A stretch of DNA of 31,562 bases from the NCBI GenBank assembly GCA_026770585.1, contig MU646595.1, positions 401,742-433,303 of the forward strand, in the 5' to 3' direction. Below, in pieces: positions 1 to 8,732 of this stretch (within the stretch, counting starts at the first letter, position 1; each line of letters starts with the position of its first letter). The notes under the pieces were generated by a model. The model made no database searches and was not told the DNA's origin. It worked only from the letters and a program-made list of their open reading frames with translations. The position numbers and the translations under genes are program-made. Source of the DNA: Baffinella frigidus (lineage: Eukaryota; Cryptophyceae; Cryptomonadales; Baffinellaceae).

Positions 1-458
1 CTTAGGGGAGCCCAACCGAGGGGGTCAGGGGGGGCACCTCTCGAGGGGGGCTTTCTTTGAGGAAGCCTTGCCTCAAGGGGGGCTTAATCACGGGGGGCAA
101 TCTTCTTTTTCTCTCCACCCTCCCACCCTGATGCTTTTGAGGGGGGTTACACTTATTTTGGCTTCACTTGTGCGCACTCCCGCACAGGGGGTGTCAAGTG
201 GGTGGTCTCGTTTGGTGCTGGAGTCCTCACAACCTGAGGATTTCCGAATAGTCCTAAAGGATTCCTCCGACTCCGAGAAATCGGAGGAAGGCGGCCTCGT
301 TTCTGGTAAGTAAAATGTCCACTCCCTGACTCGTGCCTCGGGTTGGTGTGATCTGCTGCCCTGCTCCGCTTCGCAACTGCTACAGCCGCTACTGATCCTC
401 CTTCGTGAAGAGCCCTGCCCCGCCTGCTGTTCTCCGAGCGCTGCCTGCGCACCTTGCT
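1..458. other. Non-genic stretch, GC-rich
   Basis: No recognisable coding region was found. The first 120 bases are rich in G runs with several GGGGGGC-type blocks and a repeated word of the form AGGGGGGCTT. Around 268-292 there is a short inverted repeat (CTCCGACTCCGAG / CTCGG..GGAG). The open frames on the minus strand have low-complexity Arg/Ser-rich translations and match no family that I know. Confidence 0.5.
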
Positions 459-626
459 CCAACAAGTGGAGCCTCAGCAGGACGAGGACAGGGTCAAGCA
501 CCATCGGGCCCCAGCTGTGGCCTGATGGTAGCTTGACAGGTTATGACCAACAAGTGGAGCCTCAGCAGGACGAGGACAGGGTCAAGCACCATCGGGCCCC
601 AGCTGTGGCCTGATGGTAGCTTGACA
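459..626. repeat. 88-bp tandem direct repeat, two copies
   Basis: A unit beginning CCAACAAGTGGAGCCTCAG and ending GGTAGCTTGACA occurs at 459-538 and again at 547-626. The two copies are practically identical and sit 88 bases apart. The near-perfect identity suggests a recent duplication. It directly abuts a dispersed repeat at 627. Confidence 0.9.
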
Positions 627-732
627 AGCTCCCAACATAGGCGGACACCAGAACTTGTTCTGTAGAAGTCCATGCTTCCTTTCGGATCACATCAAGCCCC
701 ACTGTACAGAGGATCGCGGCAGAAACCGGATC
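627..732 (+). repeat. Dispersed repeat family F, copy
   Basis: The segment starts at AGCTCCCAACATAGGCGG and ends at CGGCAGAAACCGG. Related copies occur at 21776-21897 and 22047-22178 on + and about 27710-27835 on -, all with the block CCATGCTTCCTTTCGGATCA. Its right end cuts the antisense ankyrin remnant inside a codon run encoding LLLL, so it is an insertion into that gene copy. I saw no open reading frame or terminal inverted repeat, so its class is unknown. Confidence 0.75.
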
Positions 733-848
733 GAGAAGAAGGAGGCATACTTCATCGTGTCCCCGGCCAGCAGCCACCATCAGGGCTGTGCTACCCACCT
801 TGCTCCACCCGTCGACATCCACCCCGCGCTTGCGCACCTTCCGCACCG

Positions 849-970
849 TACAGGGGTACTTCGCTCATAAGAGACTGCCCCCTCCCCCATGGGGCCACCA
901 TGGGGCCCTAGGCATAGCCATACTGCAGGATCCTAGGGGGTGGTGGTTTCTTATGAGGGAGGTGCCCCTC
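849..970. mobile_element. Palindromic MITE, family A (diverged right end)
   Basis: The left end is TACAGGGGTACTTCGCTCAT and the right arm reads TTTCTTATGAGGGAGGTGCC, the imperfect reverse complement. The whole unit is about 120 bases of near hairpin with a centre of CCTAGG/GGGCCC words. It matches the cleaner copies at 1531-1651, 8438-8565, 8932-9083 and 21552-21672. TA at the left boundary fits TA target use as in Tc1/mariner-type non-autonomous elements, which is inference. It interrupts the ankyrin relic. Confidence 0.8.
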
Positions 971-1068
971 AAGTGGCGAGGGGGTCAAAATTGACCCCCG
1001 AGAAGTCCTAGGCAGGTCATAGGGCCCAACGGTAAGGCGTATGAGCCTACTGGCCACTTATGGGATCC
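971..1068. mobile_element. Short inverted-repeat element, family B
   Basis: The element runs from AAGTGGCGAGGGGGTCAA to TACTGGCCACTTATGGGA. It is the reverse orientation of the copies at 8195-8288, 8619-8731 and 8733-8831. Ends resemble CCCTTAAGTGGC and its complement, and the interior carries CCTACCGTAGGGCCCTAGGA-like palindromic words. It lies directly against the family A copy, inside the ankyrin relic. Confidence 0.75.
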
Positions 1069-1457
1069 AGCTTGCCTTTCCCCGCGAAAACCACAAGCTT
1101 CTCGACGGGAGGCAGTTCCGTGCTCTTTGGCAGCCCCTTCTCTGTTGGCAGCCCCATCTCCCTGTAGTCAACCAGCCCACAGCTGAGGAGCTTTTTTCGA
1201 GCAACTTTCCAAGATGGTTTGGATGAGCGTCCACCCTGAAGACACTCAACAACGCGGAAATTCGCCGTTGTAAAAAATCGATTCGCCGTTGTTAAAAAGG
1301 AAGAAGCGCCACCACTCAAAATGTTTTGTTCTTATCAGAACCGTTTTGTATGGACGAGGTACCCCTGTACAAGAAAGGAAAGTTCAGGGCTTACTCGAAG
1401 TGAAGGTCGCACGGTAGAAGGTGGCACCGTAAACTGAGATGTGGACCTTCATTATTT

Positions 1458-2130
1458 AAGGTCCGCACACCACACCCGTTTTCTGCGGACCTTGGATTTT
1501 AAGGTCCGCACACACCCGTTTTGCGAACCTTACAGGGGTACCTCGCTCATAAGAAACCGCCACCTCCTAGGACCCTACAGTAGGCCCATGCCTAGGGCCC
1601 TATGGTGGTCCTAGGGGGGGGGCGGTTTCTTATGAGCGAGGTACCACTGTAATACAGCGAAAAAAATCTGGCTCGACATCGGTTACTCTAGTTACCCCCC
1701 TGAAGAATGCTTCTGACGAGTTTTCGGGTCCACAAAAGTGTCATCGTTTCTCAGAAAAAGCTGAATTTATGTACTGAATTCAAGGTCCGAACACACCCGT
1801 TTTTCGCGGACCTCACTGAATTTAAGGTCCACATTTAAAGTCCACACACCCGTTTCTGTGGACTTTAATTGTTCAAGGTCCGCACACCACACCCCTCAAA
1901 ATGGTGGGACCTTAACTTCAAGTAAGCCCTGTATCACCCTGCAAACATCATTCGCCGACTCTCGCAAAACAGTCTGCTACAGGGGTTACTCAAAATTAAG
2001 GATTCGCACAATCAGTTACACACCTGTGTGTGATGTGCGGACCTCACTAAAATAAAGACCGCACACCGAAGGGTTTATCTGCGGGACTTCAATTTGAGTA
2101 CCTTCCGACACATGTGCTTCGCAGACCTTA
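1458..2130. repeat. Cluster of small hairpin repeats, family C
   Basis: At least six short units carry the form AAGGTCCGCACACACCCG, then TTTT, then GCGGACCTT, so each can fold into a small hairpin with a 9-10 base stem. Clear units are at 1458-1493, 1501-1531 and 1782-1813. More diverged ones are near 1824-1866, 1876-1913 and 2035-2096. A family A element (1531-1651) sits in the middle, its TACAGG start fused to the ACCTTA end of one unit. No coding sequence was found. Confidence 0.8.
1531..1651. mobile_element. Palindromic MITE, family A
   Basis: This is a clean 121-base copy. The left arm TACAGGGGTACCTCGCTCAT is answered on the right by ATGAGCGAGGTACCACTGTA. The arms extend to about 45 bases each, and the centre is ACAGTAGGCCCATGCCTAGG. 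TA flanks both ends. No transposase is encoded. Confidence 0.9.
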
Positions 2131-2184
2131 CAGGGGTATCTAGACTAAGAGAACACGGGTGCTCCGACATCGGTCGGTGTCTGC

Positions 2185-2254
2185 TTTCTTAAAGTAGTAT
2201 CAGAGGGTTGTCCCCAAAGCAAGATGCAGTCGAACCCTCTGGTGCTAAATTAGG
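2185..2254. mobile_element. Short inverted-repeat element, family D
   Basis: The left arm TTTCTTAAAGTAGTATCAGA and following GGGTTG are answered on the right by AACCCTCTGGTGCTAAATTA. The same arms are found at 9452-9548 and, most perfectly, at 21251-21318. It is too short to encode anything, and a MITE-like nature is inferred. Confidence 0.7.
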
Positions 2255-2898
2255 ACAACGGGGGGCACAAAACTGGTCTGTGTTCTCAAGTACTGGTTCC
2301 TGCATAGCCCAGATACCCATGAGCCCGGCGATGGTCCTGGCTAGTTGGGAGGGGTGGGGGGCACTCTCTTATGAGCGAGGTAGCCTGTACGAACAGTCAA
2401 GAGCTTACCGTCGGTGGTCCAATCCGAACCGATTTCGGAACATGTGTTTTCGTATGAGGAATTCCTGTACAGGGTCACAAATACCCCAGACCAACCGGTG
2501 AATGTTCACAAATAACCACAAGGTGAACATTCACCCTAACTCGCCCAAAGCAGGTCCTCGTGCTCTCCCGTAGGGCGTGGGAACTGCACACGTGAGGGAT
2601 AACTGAAGTATGTATGTACAGTGTGCTGCGTAAACGTGCGCAGGCAGTATGCAGCTTGATCACGGGCGGTGTGGACATGAACACGGGCACGCGGATGATC
2701 TCTCCAGCGAAGTGACGCACGGCAACCAAGCACAGCACGGTTGCGGAAAGTGTGGGAAGGGCGGAGCTCAACACTCAACAACGGCTTGCGGGGCGCGCCC
2801 GAGACACACAACACAGAAAGACAAACAACTCCTCCCGGCCAGCCCAGCGTGGATCGCTGCCATGATTTTGTTTGCTCGATAGCGTTCATTCTTCCCGC
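2255..2898. other. Intergenic region downstream of RPS15A
   Basis: No gene could be supported. The end of a decayed family A element (CTCTTATGAGCGAGGTA) lies near 2366-2385. GGTGAATGTTCAC at about 2500 and AAGGTGAACATTCACC at about 2520 form a further small inverted repeat. The rest is unremarkable and should include the 3' end of the RPS15A transcript. Confidence 0.5.
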
Positions 2899-4118
2899 TT
2901 AATAGAAGAACCCAAGGATCTTGCCACCAGTGGACTTCCGGCGGGCCTGCGAGCAAAGACAAAGGAAAGGTCAGCGACTGAATCTCCCGACGGCCAGTCG
3001 GGGATGTTCAGCCCAACAGAACAACAGCCAAAAAAATCTATCCGCAAGGAACTCAACTCTCTTGGCAAAAGGATGGCACTCAACTCTCTTGGCAAAAGCA
3101 TGGCACTCTCTCAACCAGGCATCGTGAAATCAGCGATGCCCTTACAGGAACGCGCTCAGGCGTCTGAAATACACAGAAGGGCTTTTGAGAGTGGCGGGGC
3201 ACGGGAGGAGAAAAGGCAATCTGGGCCAAGGGCTCGGGAAAAGCATGGAAAAGAAAGGGCTCAGGAAAAGCATGCGCATGGGAGACGGGCAGCACCTCCT
3301 CCTGGTCCATGATCCCGAGGGAGGTGGTCAGCACGATGTAACCGAACTGACGCGACGGCAGCAGGTTGGACATCCACTGCTCGATGCTCTTCAGCTTAAT
3401 ATCGAAGCGCGGGGAGATGACGCCGCACTTGTTGATGCGACCGATGAGCTCGATCACAACCTTCCCGCCGCGGTGGTCGTCGACGATCTCGAACTCACCG
3501 ATGTACCCTGTGTTAGGAGAAGGAGATCAGGCCCAGCTCTCCCCGCCAGAGAAACACCAGCCCGACACCGTGACAGCCAGGGCACCCGACCCCAAGCCCA
3601 GGCACCAGCGCCTGACTCGTGCGAAACATTTCACAGAGGCCCGAACCAACCCTGCAGGACTGCGAAACTGGACATGCCCCCTCGGCCGGCAAGCTCTGAC
3701 GCGAGCCAGGAACGAAGTATCAGAGCCTGCGCGCAACTACTCCTGACACCCACAGCCCAGCGCCATGGTCCCACCGAAAAGCGTGACCCCGAGCTGATCC
3801 CGCCACAGCTCCAGCTCGCTCGCGCGACGCGGACATCGGACTGCGCTGCAGCATCACCGCGGCCGACCATTGGAGTGCAACCAGCAGCCGCCATCCGCCC
3901 TGCGCCCCCGCCAGCCCAACCCCCCACCTGGTCCTGCTGCGAAATCAATGGCGGGGGTCGAGAGTTTCTTAGGGGGAGAGCTCACCGTGCTTCTGCATCA
4001 CTTGAAGGTACTTGACGATGACCTTCGAGCACGGGCGGATAAGCACCTGACGCTTACCCGCCTTCTCCGCGTTGTTGAGGGTCTTCAGGGCGTCCGCCAG
4101 GACACTCATCCGCACCAT
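2899..4118 (-). CDS. RPS15A: 40S ribosomal protein S15A (uS8), three exons
   Basis: The protein is a component of the small cytosolic ribosomal subunit. Exons on the minus strand are 4118-3986, 3507-3296 and 2946-2899. Both introns are GT-AG (478 and 349 bases). Intron 1 splits a Gly codon after its first base and intron 2 is phase 0. The joined product is 130 residues, exactly the usual length of eukaryotic S15A. It starts [19 protein letters not shown] and contains [14 protein letters not shown], then [47 protein letters not shown] and GIMDQEEARRK. It ends GGKILGFFY, with Tyr last as in plants rather than Phe as in animals. All universally conserved uS8 blocks are present and no break is seen. 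It is divergently arranged with the ankyrin gene that starts 246 bases away. Neither intron contains telomere-like repeats. Intron 2 carries a 28-base tandem duplication (AACTCTCTTGGCAAAAG units, about 3052-3108). Confidence 0.95.
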
Positions 4119-4364
4119 CTTGGAGAGTTGCTCGTGAGGTTGCTAGAAAAAAATATCGACTTTTGAGGAAGTGCACGGCGGTGGTTGACTAATCACCAAA
4201 AGTTGCCAATTTGTGATGCCAAAAGTCTACTGTTGCCAAAAGTTGAGGGTCCAGGCTCGCAACCTTAAGCAAAATTTGAGACGGTGTCGATCCATGAGGA
4301 ACCCCTTGGTCGATCCTTCCCCTTGGTGTCGCGTCGGGTCGGGGTGCATCCCGAGGTCACAGGA
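4119..4364. promoter_or_regulatory. Shared divergent upstream region of RPS15A and ankyrin gene
   Basis: Only 246 bases separate the two opposed start codons, so this stretch must hold both 5' leaders and probably a bidirectional promoter. Three related words GCCAAAAGT(T/C) lie within about 4193-4240. No convincing TATA box or pyrimidine tract was found for either gene. The promoter role is inferred from geometry only. Confidence 0.45.
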
Positions 4365-7300
4365 ATGTCCTTACACCCCGGAGCGTGGTGTGAGATCACC
4401 GGGCTGGAGGCTTCTCCGCAGCACAACGGCAAGTGCTGCACGCTGACGAAGTTCGACCAGGCTATCGGTCGCTGGAAGGTGAAGCTCGAGAGCGGGGAGG
4501 ACTTCGCAGTCAGGCCCCGGAATCTCAAAGGAACGCAGTCGTGGATGGACAGACCCAGTGAGCGGAAGGTGATGTCGAAAACCACGGCGCTGCCAACGAT
4601 CACGAAGGTGCCTCCCGCCGAGAAGCTGGTGGCGTCATCTGGAAAAGGCGAGCTGGAGACGGTGCGGACGCTGCTCGAGCGAGGGTTGGATGTCGACGGG
4701 CGCAGCAAGGTGGGCAGCACAGCCCTCATGGCGGCAGCTCGCCGGGGACACGATCACGTGTGCCTCCTTCTTCTCGAGCACAAGGCCGATCCCAACCTTG
4801 GCAGGGATGGTTTTACAGCGCCGCTTCCAACTGATCACAACCTCGGCAAGGAAGGGTTCTCCGCGCTTCACATCGCGTGCGTTAACGGCCACGAAAAGGT
4901 GCTGCCCTCCTTCAAGAATCCAGCCCTCCGAGCTCGCTGCATCCCTGCCATTGACTCCAACCGCACAGATTCCACCAGCCCTCCCAAGTGGCTGAAATAG
5001 TGCCCTGGAAGGTCTTCGATTTTACCTTGGATCGGGGTCACTTTTGACCCGGATGTCAAGGTAAATCGAAAATGTTCCAGAACACTATTCGAGCCACCTC
5101 CAAGGGCTAGTGGTTTGCGTGCCTCAGTTCGCGCGGCTGGCGGCCGCGCGAACAGCAGTGGATGTGGCGCTCTGCGACCAGTGTCCCATGACGGCGTGCG
5201 ATGGGTTTCTGAGCGGCTCCGTGGCGCGGCGCAGGTGGTCGGTGTGCTGCTCGCAGGGGGCGCGGACGTGATGATGCAGGCGAACCACGTCCGGTCTGTC
5301 CACTCCGAGCCAGAACATTTCACTTAATTCAACTCCCCCTGAAAACAACAGCCTCATGTCAACTGCCGGCTCCCGGAGCCGGTCCATCTGAACGAAATGG
5401 CAACTTACTGCCGAGAATCAGCTTTGTTGACTTACGGTAAAAACTCCTGGCTCGCAGTGCCGTCGGGCGCACCTTGCCCCTACACGAAGCGGCGAAGCAA
5501 GGCACGTGCGAGGTCGTCGCCATGCTGTTGGAGGCGGGGGAGAAGGTGGGGGTGAATGTGCGGAACATGCTGGGGCGGCAGAACGTGGAGGGTGACACGG
5601 TACCGCCAAGCGCCCAAAACCCTAGATCCTAGTTACTAAAGTGGTGGGGGTTAGGGTTTAGAGCCTAAATCCTAAACCCAAAACCCAAACTCCAAACCCT
5701 AAACCCTATGCAAAACCTAAAACCTAATCCCTAAACCCTAAACTCTAAACCCTCATCCCTAAACCCTAAACTCACCCTAAGCCCGAAACCCGAAACCCGA
5801 AACCCTAAACCCTAGACCCGAAACCCTAAACCCTGAACCCTAAACCCTAAACCCGAAACCCTGAACCCTAAACCCTAAACCCGAAACCCTAAACCCGAAA
5901 CCCTAAACCCTAAACCCTGACCCCTGAACTCTGTCTAAACGTCAATGTCGTGTTTTGACAATTTATTACCCGTTCCAACACCCTAGAATGAGGCATGAAG
6001 GCCTGCACCCTGGACCCGTGACTGTGCGCCAAGACACTGACGGGCGACGGCGCGTCGACCCCCCACCCTGCCCACTAGTTACCCTCCAGCCAACCTGTGC
6101 ACCTCTAGCGCTGGCCCACTTGTGACCCTCTAGTTCTGCCCGAGTTTTATTATGGCTCGTCCTTGAATGTATTTAACAGCAGAAATCCAGTACAAAAGGG
6201 CGAACAGAACGAGGTAGAATACAACTGAGGCAGAGCTGGAACCTGGAGGGGCGTGCCTCCTCTCCCATTCCTGAGCCCGCCTCTCATCCAAAGGCATATC
6301 CAATGTCGTTAGGCGTATATGCCCTGAAAAAAAACATCACTTTATGGCACCCCATACCACACCATTCCTGATCATTCCTGAGCCCGCCTCTCCACACCAC
6401 GACAGGCGCTGCACCTCGCTTCTGTGGTAACCGCGGGGAGAGCACACTCATTTAGTACCACGAAACGAAACGTCGCGTTCTGAAATTCCCACGTATGATC
6501 TGGCGTGGACCAGGCGCTGCACCTCGCATCGAGAGCCGGGCGCGCGCAACTCGTGGAGTTCCTCTGCACTCTCAACGCGCCGCGCAGCGTCCTCAACAAC
6601 CAGGGCAAGCGCCCCGAGGAGGTTCATCCCCGCCACGTATTTCAATAATTGCTTTGGGCTCCACGAAATTTACTACACACATGCGTTGCTATTTCTAGTA
6701 TGGCCAAATCGTGTGATAAATTTCGTTCACCGCAATTTATTAATACTTTTGCGGGGGTGAAGGAGGCTAACGGGAAGAAGACGCGCGCGGCGTTCAAGGA
6801 CGGCAGGGTCTCCAAAGTGGTCAACAGCGGGGATGTCCCCGAAACCATGCAGCCCTCCGCTGTGGAGCTCCTGGTTGAGAACACCCCTCTAAACCCTAAA
6901 CACTCAACACTCAACACTCAACACTGAACCCAAAACCCTGAACCCTGAACCCGAAACCCGAAACCCGAAACCCTGAACCCCGAACCCTGAACCCTGAACC
7001 CCGAACCCTGAACCCCGAACCCTGAACCCTGAACCCTGAGCCCTGAGCCCTGAACCCTGAACCCTGAACCCTGAACCCGAAACCCGAAACCCACAACCCT
7101 CAACCCTTAACCCTAAACCCTAAACCCTAAACCCTGAACCCGAAACCCTAAACCCTGAACCCTAAACCCTAAACCCGAAACCCGAAGCCCTCAACCCTCA
7201 ACCCTAAACCCGAAACCCTAAACCCCCAACCCCAAACCCCAAACCATAAACCATAAACCGTAAACCATAGACCATAGACCATAGACCATAGACTATAGAC

Positions 7301-8176
7301 CATAAACCATAACCCATAAACCATAAACCATAAACCATAAACCAGGAGTACGACGACACAGCGCACGGGCACGTGACAGTCACATCCGCGTGGGAAAGCA
7401 CGGCGCGTGCGATATCCCCCCCCATCGATGACGACGTCTTCAACCTCACGCCCCTCGGGTGGGCCGAGCAGCCGCCATCTGCCGCCGCCGGGGTGGGAGG
7501 ACCTGCCGGGGGGCAGCAGCCGACTCAGTCGTTTGGGGAGGGGCTGCACATCCCCGGCGTTCTCCGCGAGCATGAGGCACCCCACCCTCCGAAGCCGCGC
7601 CCCCGCGATCCACTCGAGCCTCCGCCCCCCGTGCGGTATCTCCGCCGGTCGTCGTCATCCACGGAGCCCAGCGTGCCGTCGTCATTCCGGTTCTCGTCTC
7701 CGCAGCGCGGCGCGTCCGTGCGGGCGGTGGACGCTCTGCCCGCGTGGGGGGGGGGGCATTTCGTGCCGAGTGGAGAGCGGGTCCAGCAGGCTGGTGTTCT
7801 GGGCGGGGGGGCGATGCACGATACCTGGGGGGGGCTGCTGGAGCACCCAGTGTCGACGCTGGGCGGGGGAGTGGAGGAGGGGGTCGGCGAGGCTCAGGTG
7901 AGGCCTGAACCCTGAACCCTGAACCCTGAACCCTGAACCCTGAACCTGAAATCCTTAGCCCTAAATCAGGCGAGGGTGCGCGAAGCGGGGAGGGAGAACC
8001 AAGTGCGCATGGTTGAGATGGCCGCGGCGGCGCGCGTGAAGCACGGGGAGCAGATGACGTGGGTGATGCGGAAGCATCAGGCGGCGCTCGCGTCTTCCAA
8101 GGCCAAGCACGTGGCGCTGCGGGCGTCCGTCGAGGTGGCGTGGCGGGTGGCGGGGCGGAGGTTTGGGGAGACGTGA
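4365..8176 (+). CDS. Ankyrin-repeat protein with N-terminal SH3-like module, seven exons
   Basis: Exons 4365-4898, 5235-5293, 5458-5599, 6514-6621, 6766-6873, 7346-7897 and 7970-8176 join in consistent phase to 569 codons plus stop. Residues 6-54 (ITGLEASPQHNGKCCTLTKF, then GRWKVKLESGEDFAVRPRNL) resemble a small beta-barrel module often seen in algal multi-domain proteins. Ankyrin repeats follow: residues about 85-130 (VGSTALMAAARRGHDHVCLL), FSALHIACVNGHEK|VVGVLLAGGADV, LPLHEAAKQGTCEVVAMLLE and GDT|ALHLASRAGRAQLVEFL. Repeats spanning exon junctions confirm the splicing. The last third is Pro/Gly/Arg-rich, ending in a basic helical exon (ARVREAGRENQVRM to RRFGET). Function is unknown beyond protein binding. 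The ATG at 4365 was chosen because upstream in-frame codons lack a Met. Intron 3 is partly, and introns 5 and 6 almost wholly, telomere-like repeat. The exon 5 acceptor is the least certain junction. Confidence 0.75.
4996..5099. mobile_element. Palindromic element in intron 1 of the ankyrin gene
   Basis: AATAGTGCCCTGGAAGG at the left and a complementary arm ending CCAGAACACTATT at the right enclose ATTTTACCTTG / CAAGGTAAAT and a short central GGGTCA-CTTT-TGACCC hairpin. The unit is about 104 bases with arms of about 45. I saw no other copy in the window. A MITE-like origin is inferred. Confidence 0.7.
5610..5935 (+). repeat. Telomere-like CCCTAAA array inside intron 3 of the ankyrin gene
   Basis: Degenerate 7-mers (CCCTAAA, CCCGAAA, CCCTGAA) run almost without interruption on the sense strand. 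A short inverted start at about 5648-5672 (GGGTTAGGGTTTAG facing CCTAAATCCTAAACCC) gives a small hairpin. The rest of the 914-base intron (5936-6513) is non-repetitive. It carries an apparent partial duplicate of the next exon's start (GCGCTGCACCTCGC at about 6405). Confidence 0.9.
6636..6756. repeat. AT-rich imperfect palindrome forming most of intron 4 of the ankyrin gene
   Basis: The left arm GTATTTCAATAATTGC and inner CGAAATTTA are answered by TAAATTTCG and GCAATTTATTAATAC on the right. The surrounding gene is GC-rich, so this 120-base AT-rich block stands out. It fills nearly all of the 144-base intron 6622-6765. The intron may therefore derive from an inserted hairpin element, which is inference. 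Confidence 0.6.
6889..7344 (+). repeat. Telomere-like array occupying intron 5 of the ankyrin gene
   Basis: The array passes through zones of different 7-mers: AACACTC, CCCTGAA with CCCCGAA, CCCTAAA, then from about 7242 AAACCAT and AGACCAT. It ends AAACCATAAACCAG, where the last unit supplies the splice acceptor. The 7-base period is kept throughout while the unit sequence changes. Confidence 0.9.
7898..7969 (+). repeat. 72-nt intron 6 made of CCCTGAA units
   Basis: The intron starts GTGAGGCCTGAACCCTGAAC, continues with six CCCTGAA-type units and ends CTTAGCCCTAAATCAG. Both flanking exons are in phase 0. The residues either side are VGEAQ and ARVRE. Almost nothing but repeat and splice sites is present. 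Confidence 0.8.
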
Positions 8177-8194
8177 GAATGTAGAGAGTATGAT

Positions 8195-8288
8195 ACCCTT
8201 TAAGTGGGTCCATACGCCCTACCGTAGGGCCCTAGGACCTGCCTAGGACCTCGTGGCCGTCAAAGTTGACGGCCTCGCCACTTCAGGG
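8195..8288. mobile_element. Short inverted-repeat element, family B
   Basis: It runs from ACCCTTTAAGTGGGTCCATA to CCTCGCCACTTCAGGG. The interior has CGCCCTACCGTAGGGCCCTA followed by GGACCTGCCTAGGACCTC. It sits 18 bases after the ankyrin stop codon, so it could lie in that gene's 3' UTR. Confidence 0.8.
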
Positions 8289-8296
8289 ATGGGGGA

Positions 8297-8358
8297 TGGG
8301 GACACGGTCCCGTGTAGGATGGCCGGTGTAACTTTACAAGTCACGTCCACTAGCAGGA
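8297..8358. mobile_element. Family G element fragment
   Basis: It reads GGGGACACGGTCCCGTGTAGG and then GATGGCCGGTGTAACTTTAC. It is related to 20805-20870, to the insertion at 13137-13232, and in reverse to about 27336-27410. The shared core is GGAGTGACTTTACAAAGTCACG, itself a palindrome. The class is unknown. Confidence 0.6.
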
Positions 8359-8437
8359 TGATACGGGACAGTCCCCAGAGAGGGGGGGGGGGCTTGCAGG
8401 AAGAGCTGCCGGGGTAGGAGGACCTGCCGGCCGGGTG

Positions 8438-8565
8438 TACTGGGGTACCTCGCTCACAAGAAACCGCCACCCCCTAGGACCCTACAGTAGGCCTATGCCC
8501 AGGGCCCTACAGTGTATGGTGGTCCTAGGGGGTTGGCAGTTCCTTATGAGCGAGGTGCCCCTGTA
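8438..8565. mobile_element. Palindromic MITE, family A
   Basis: This 128-base copy has a left arm TACTGGGGTACCTCGCTCAC and a right arm TTATGAGCGAGGTGCCCCTG with flanking TA. The centre has an extra ACAGTGTATGG relative to other copies. Confidence 0.9.
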
Positions 8566-8618
8566 CATGTACGCGGGCAACCTCGCCGATTGAGTCTGGC
8601 AGCCTTTCAGTGGGAGTT

Positions 8619-8731
8619 ACCCCTTGAGTGGTCAGTAGGCTCGTACGCCCTACCGTAGGGCCCTAGGACCTGCCTGGGACCTGCCTGGGACCTCTTTGAG
8701 GTCAAATTTGACCCCCTCGCCACTTAAGGGA
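8619..8731. mobile_element. Short inverted-repeat element, family B
   Basis: It starts ACCCCTTGAGTGGTCAGTAG and ends TCGCCACTTAAGGGA. It has the usual CTACCGTAGGGCCCTAGGAC core and a local duplication of GACCTGCCTGG. Confidence 0.85.
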
Positions 8732-8732
8732 T

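Larger units (their letters stand above)
733..1137 (-). pseudogene. Broken ankyrin-repeat gene copy (antisense), split by insertions
   Basis: Two minus-strand pieces match exon 1 of the intact ankyrin gene at 4365-8176. Piece one (about 1137-1060) encodes LPPVEKLVVFAGKGKLD, against VPPAEKLVASSGKGELE in the intact gene. Piece two (848-733) encodes VDVDGWSKVGSTALMVAAGR and then GHDEVCLLLLD, against LDVDGRSKVGSTALMAAARR and GHDHVCLLLLE. The two pieces are adjacent in the intact gene but are separated here by about 210 bases made of a family A and a family B element. The downstream end is cut off by the family F repeat. There is no continuous frame, so this is a relic. The parent was a paralogue rather than the neighbouring gene itself, because many codons differ. 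Confidence 0.8.

Noticed and set aside
459-626. CRISPR-like array
   Set aside because: There are only two long identical units with an 8-base gap, no short repeat/variable spacer pattern, and the genome is eukaryotic.
3185-4015. 276-codon plus-strand open frame
   Set aside because: It runs antisense through RPS15A exon 2 and intron 1. The real gene on the minus strand explains the region fully.
6911-7585. Repetitive GFRVQGS and VYGLWFM peptides encoded by telomere-like arrays
   Set aside because: These are direct translations of heptamer repeats (21-base codon cycle) in introns, and no start or family context supports them.
7446-8213. 255-codon Pro/Arg-rich open frame on the minus strand
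   Set aside because: It overlaps the last two exons of the ankyrin gene and reads through the CCCTGAA intron as GFRVQGS repeats, so it is not a plausible protein.
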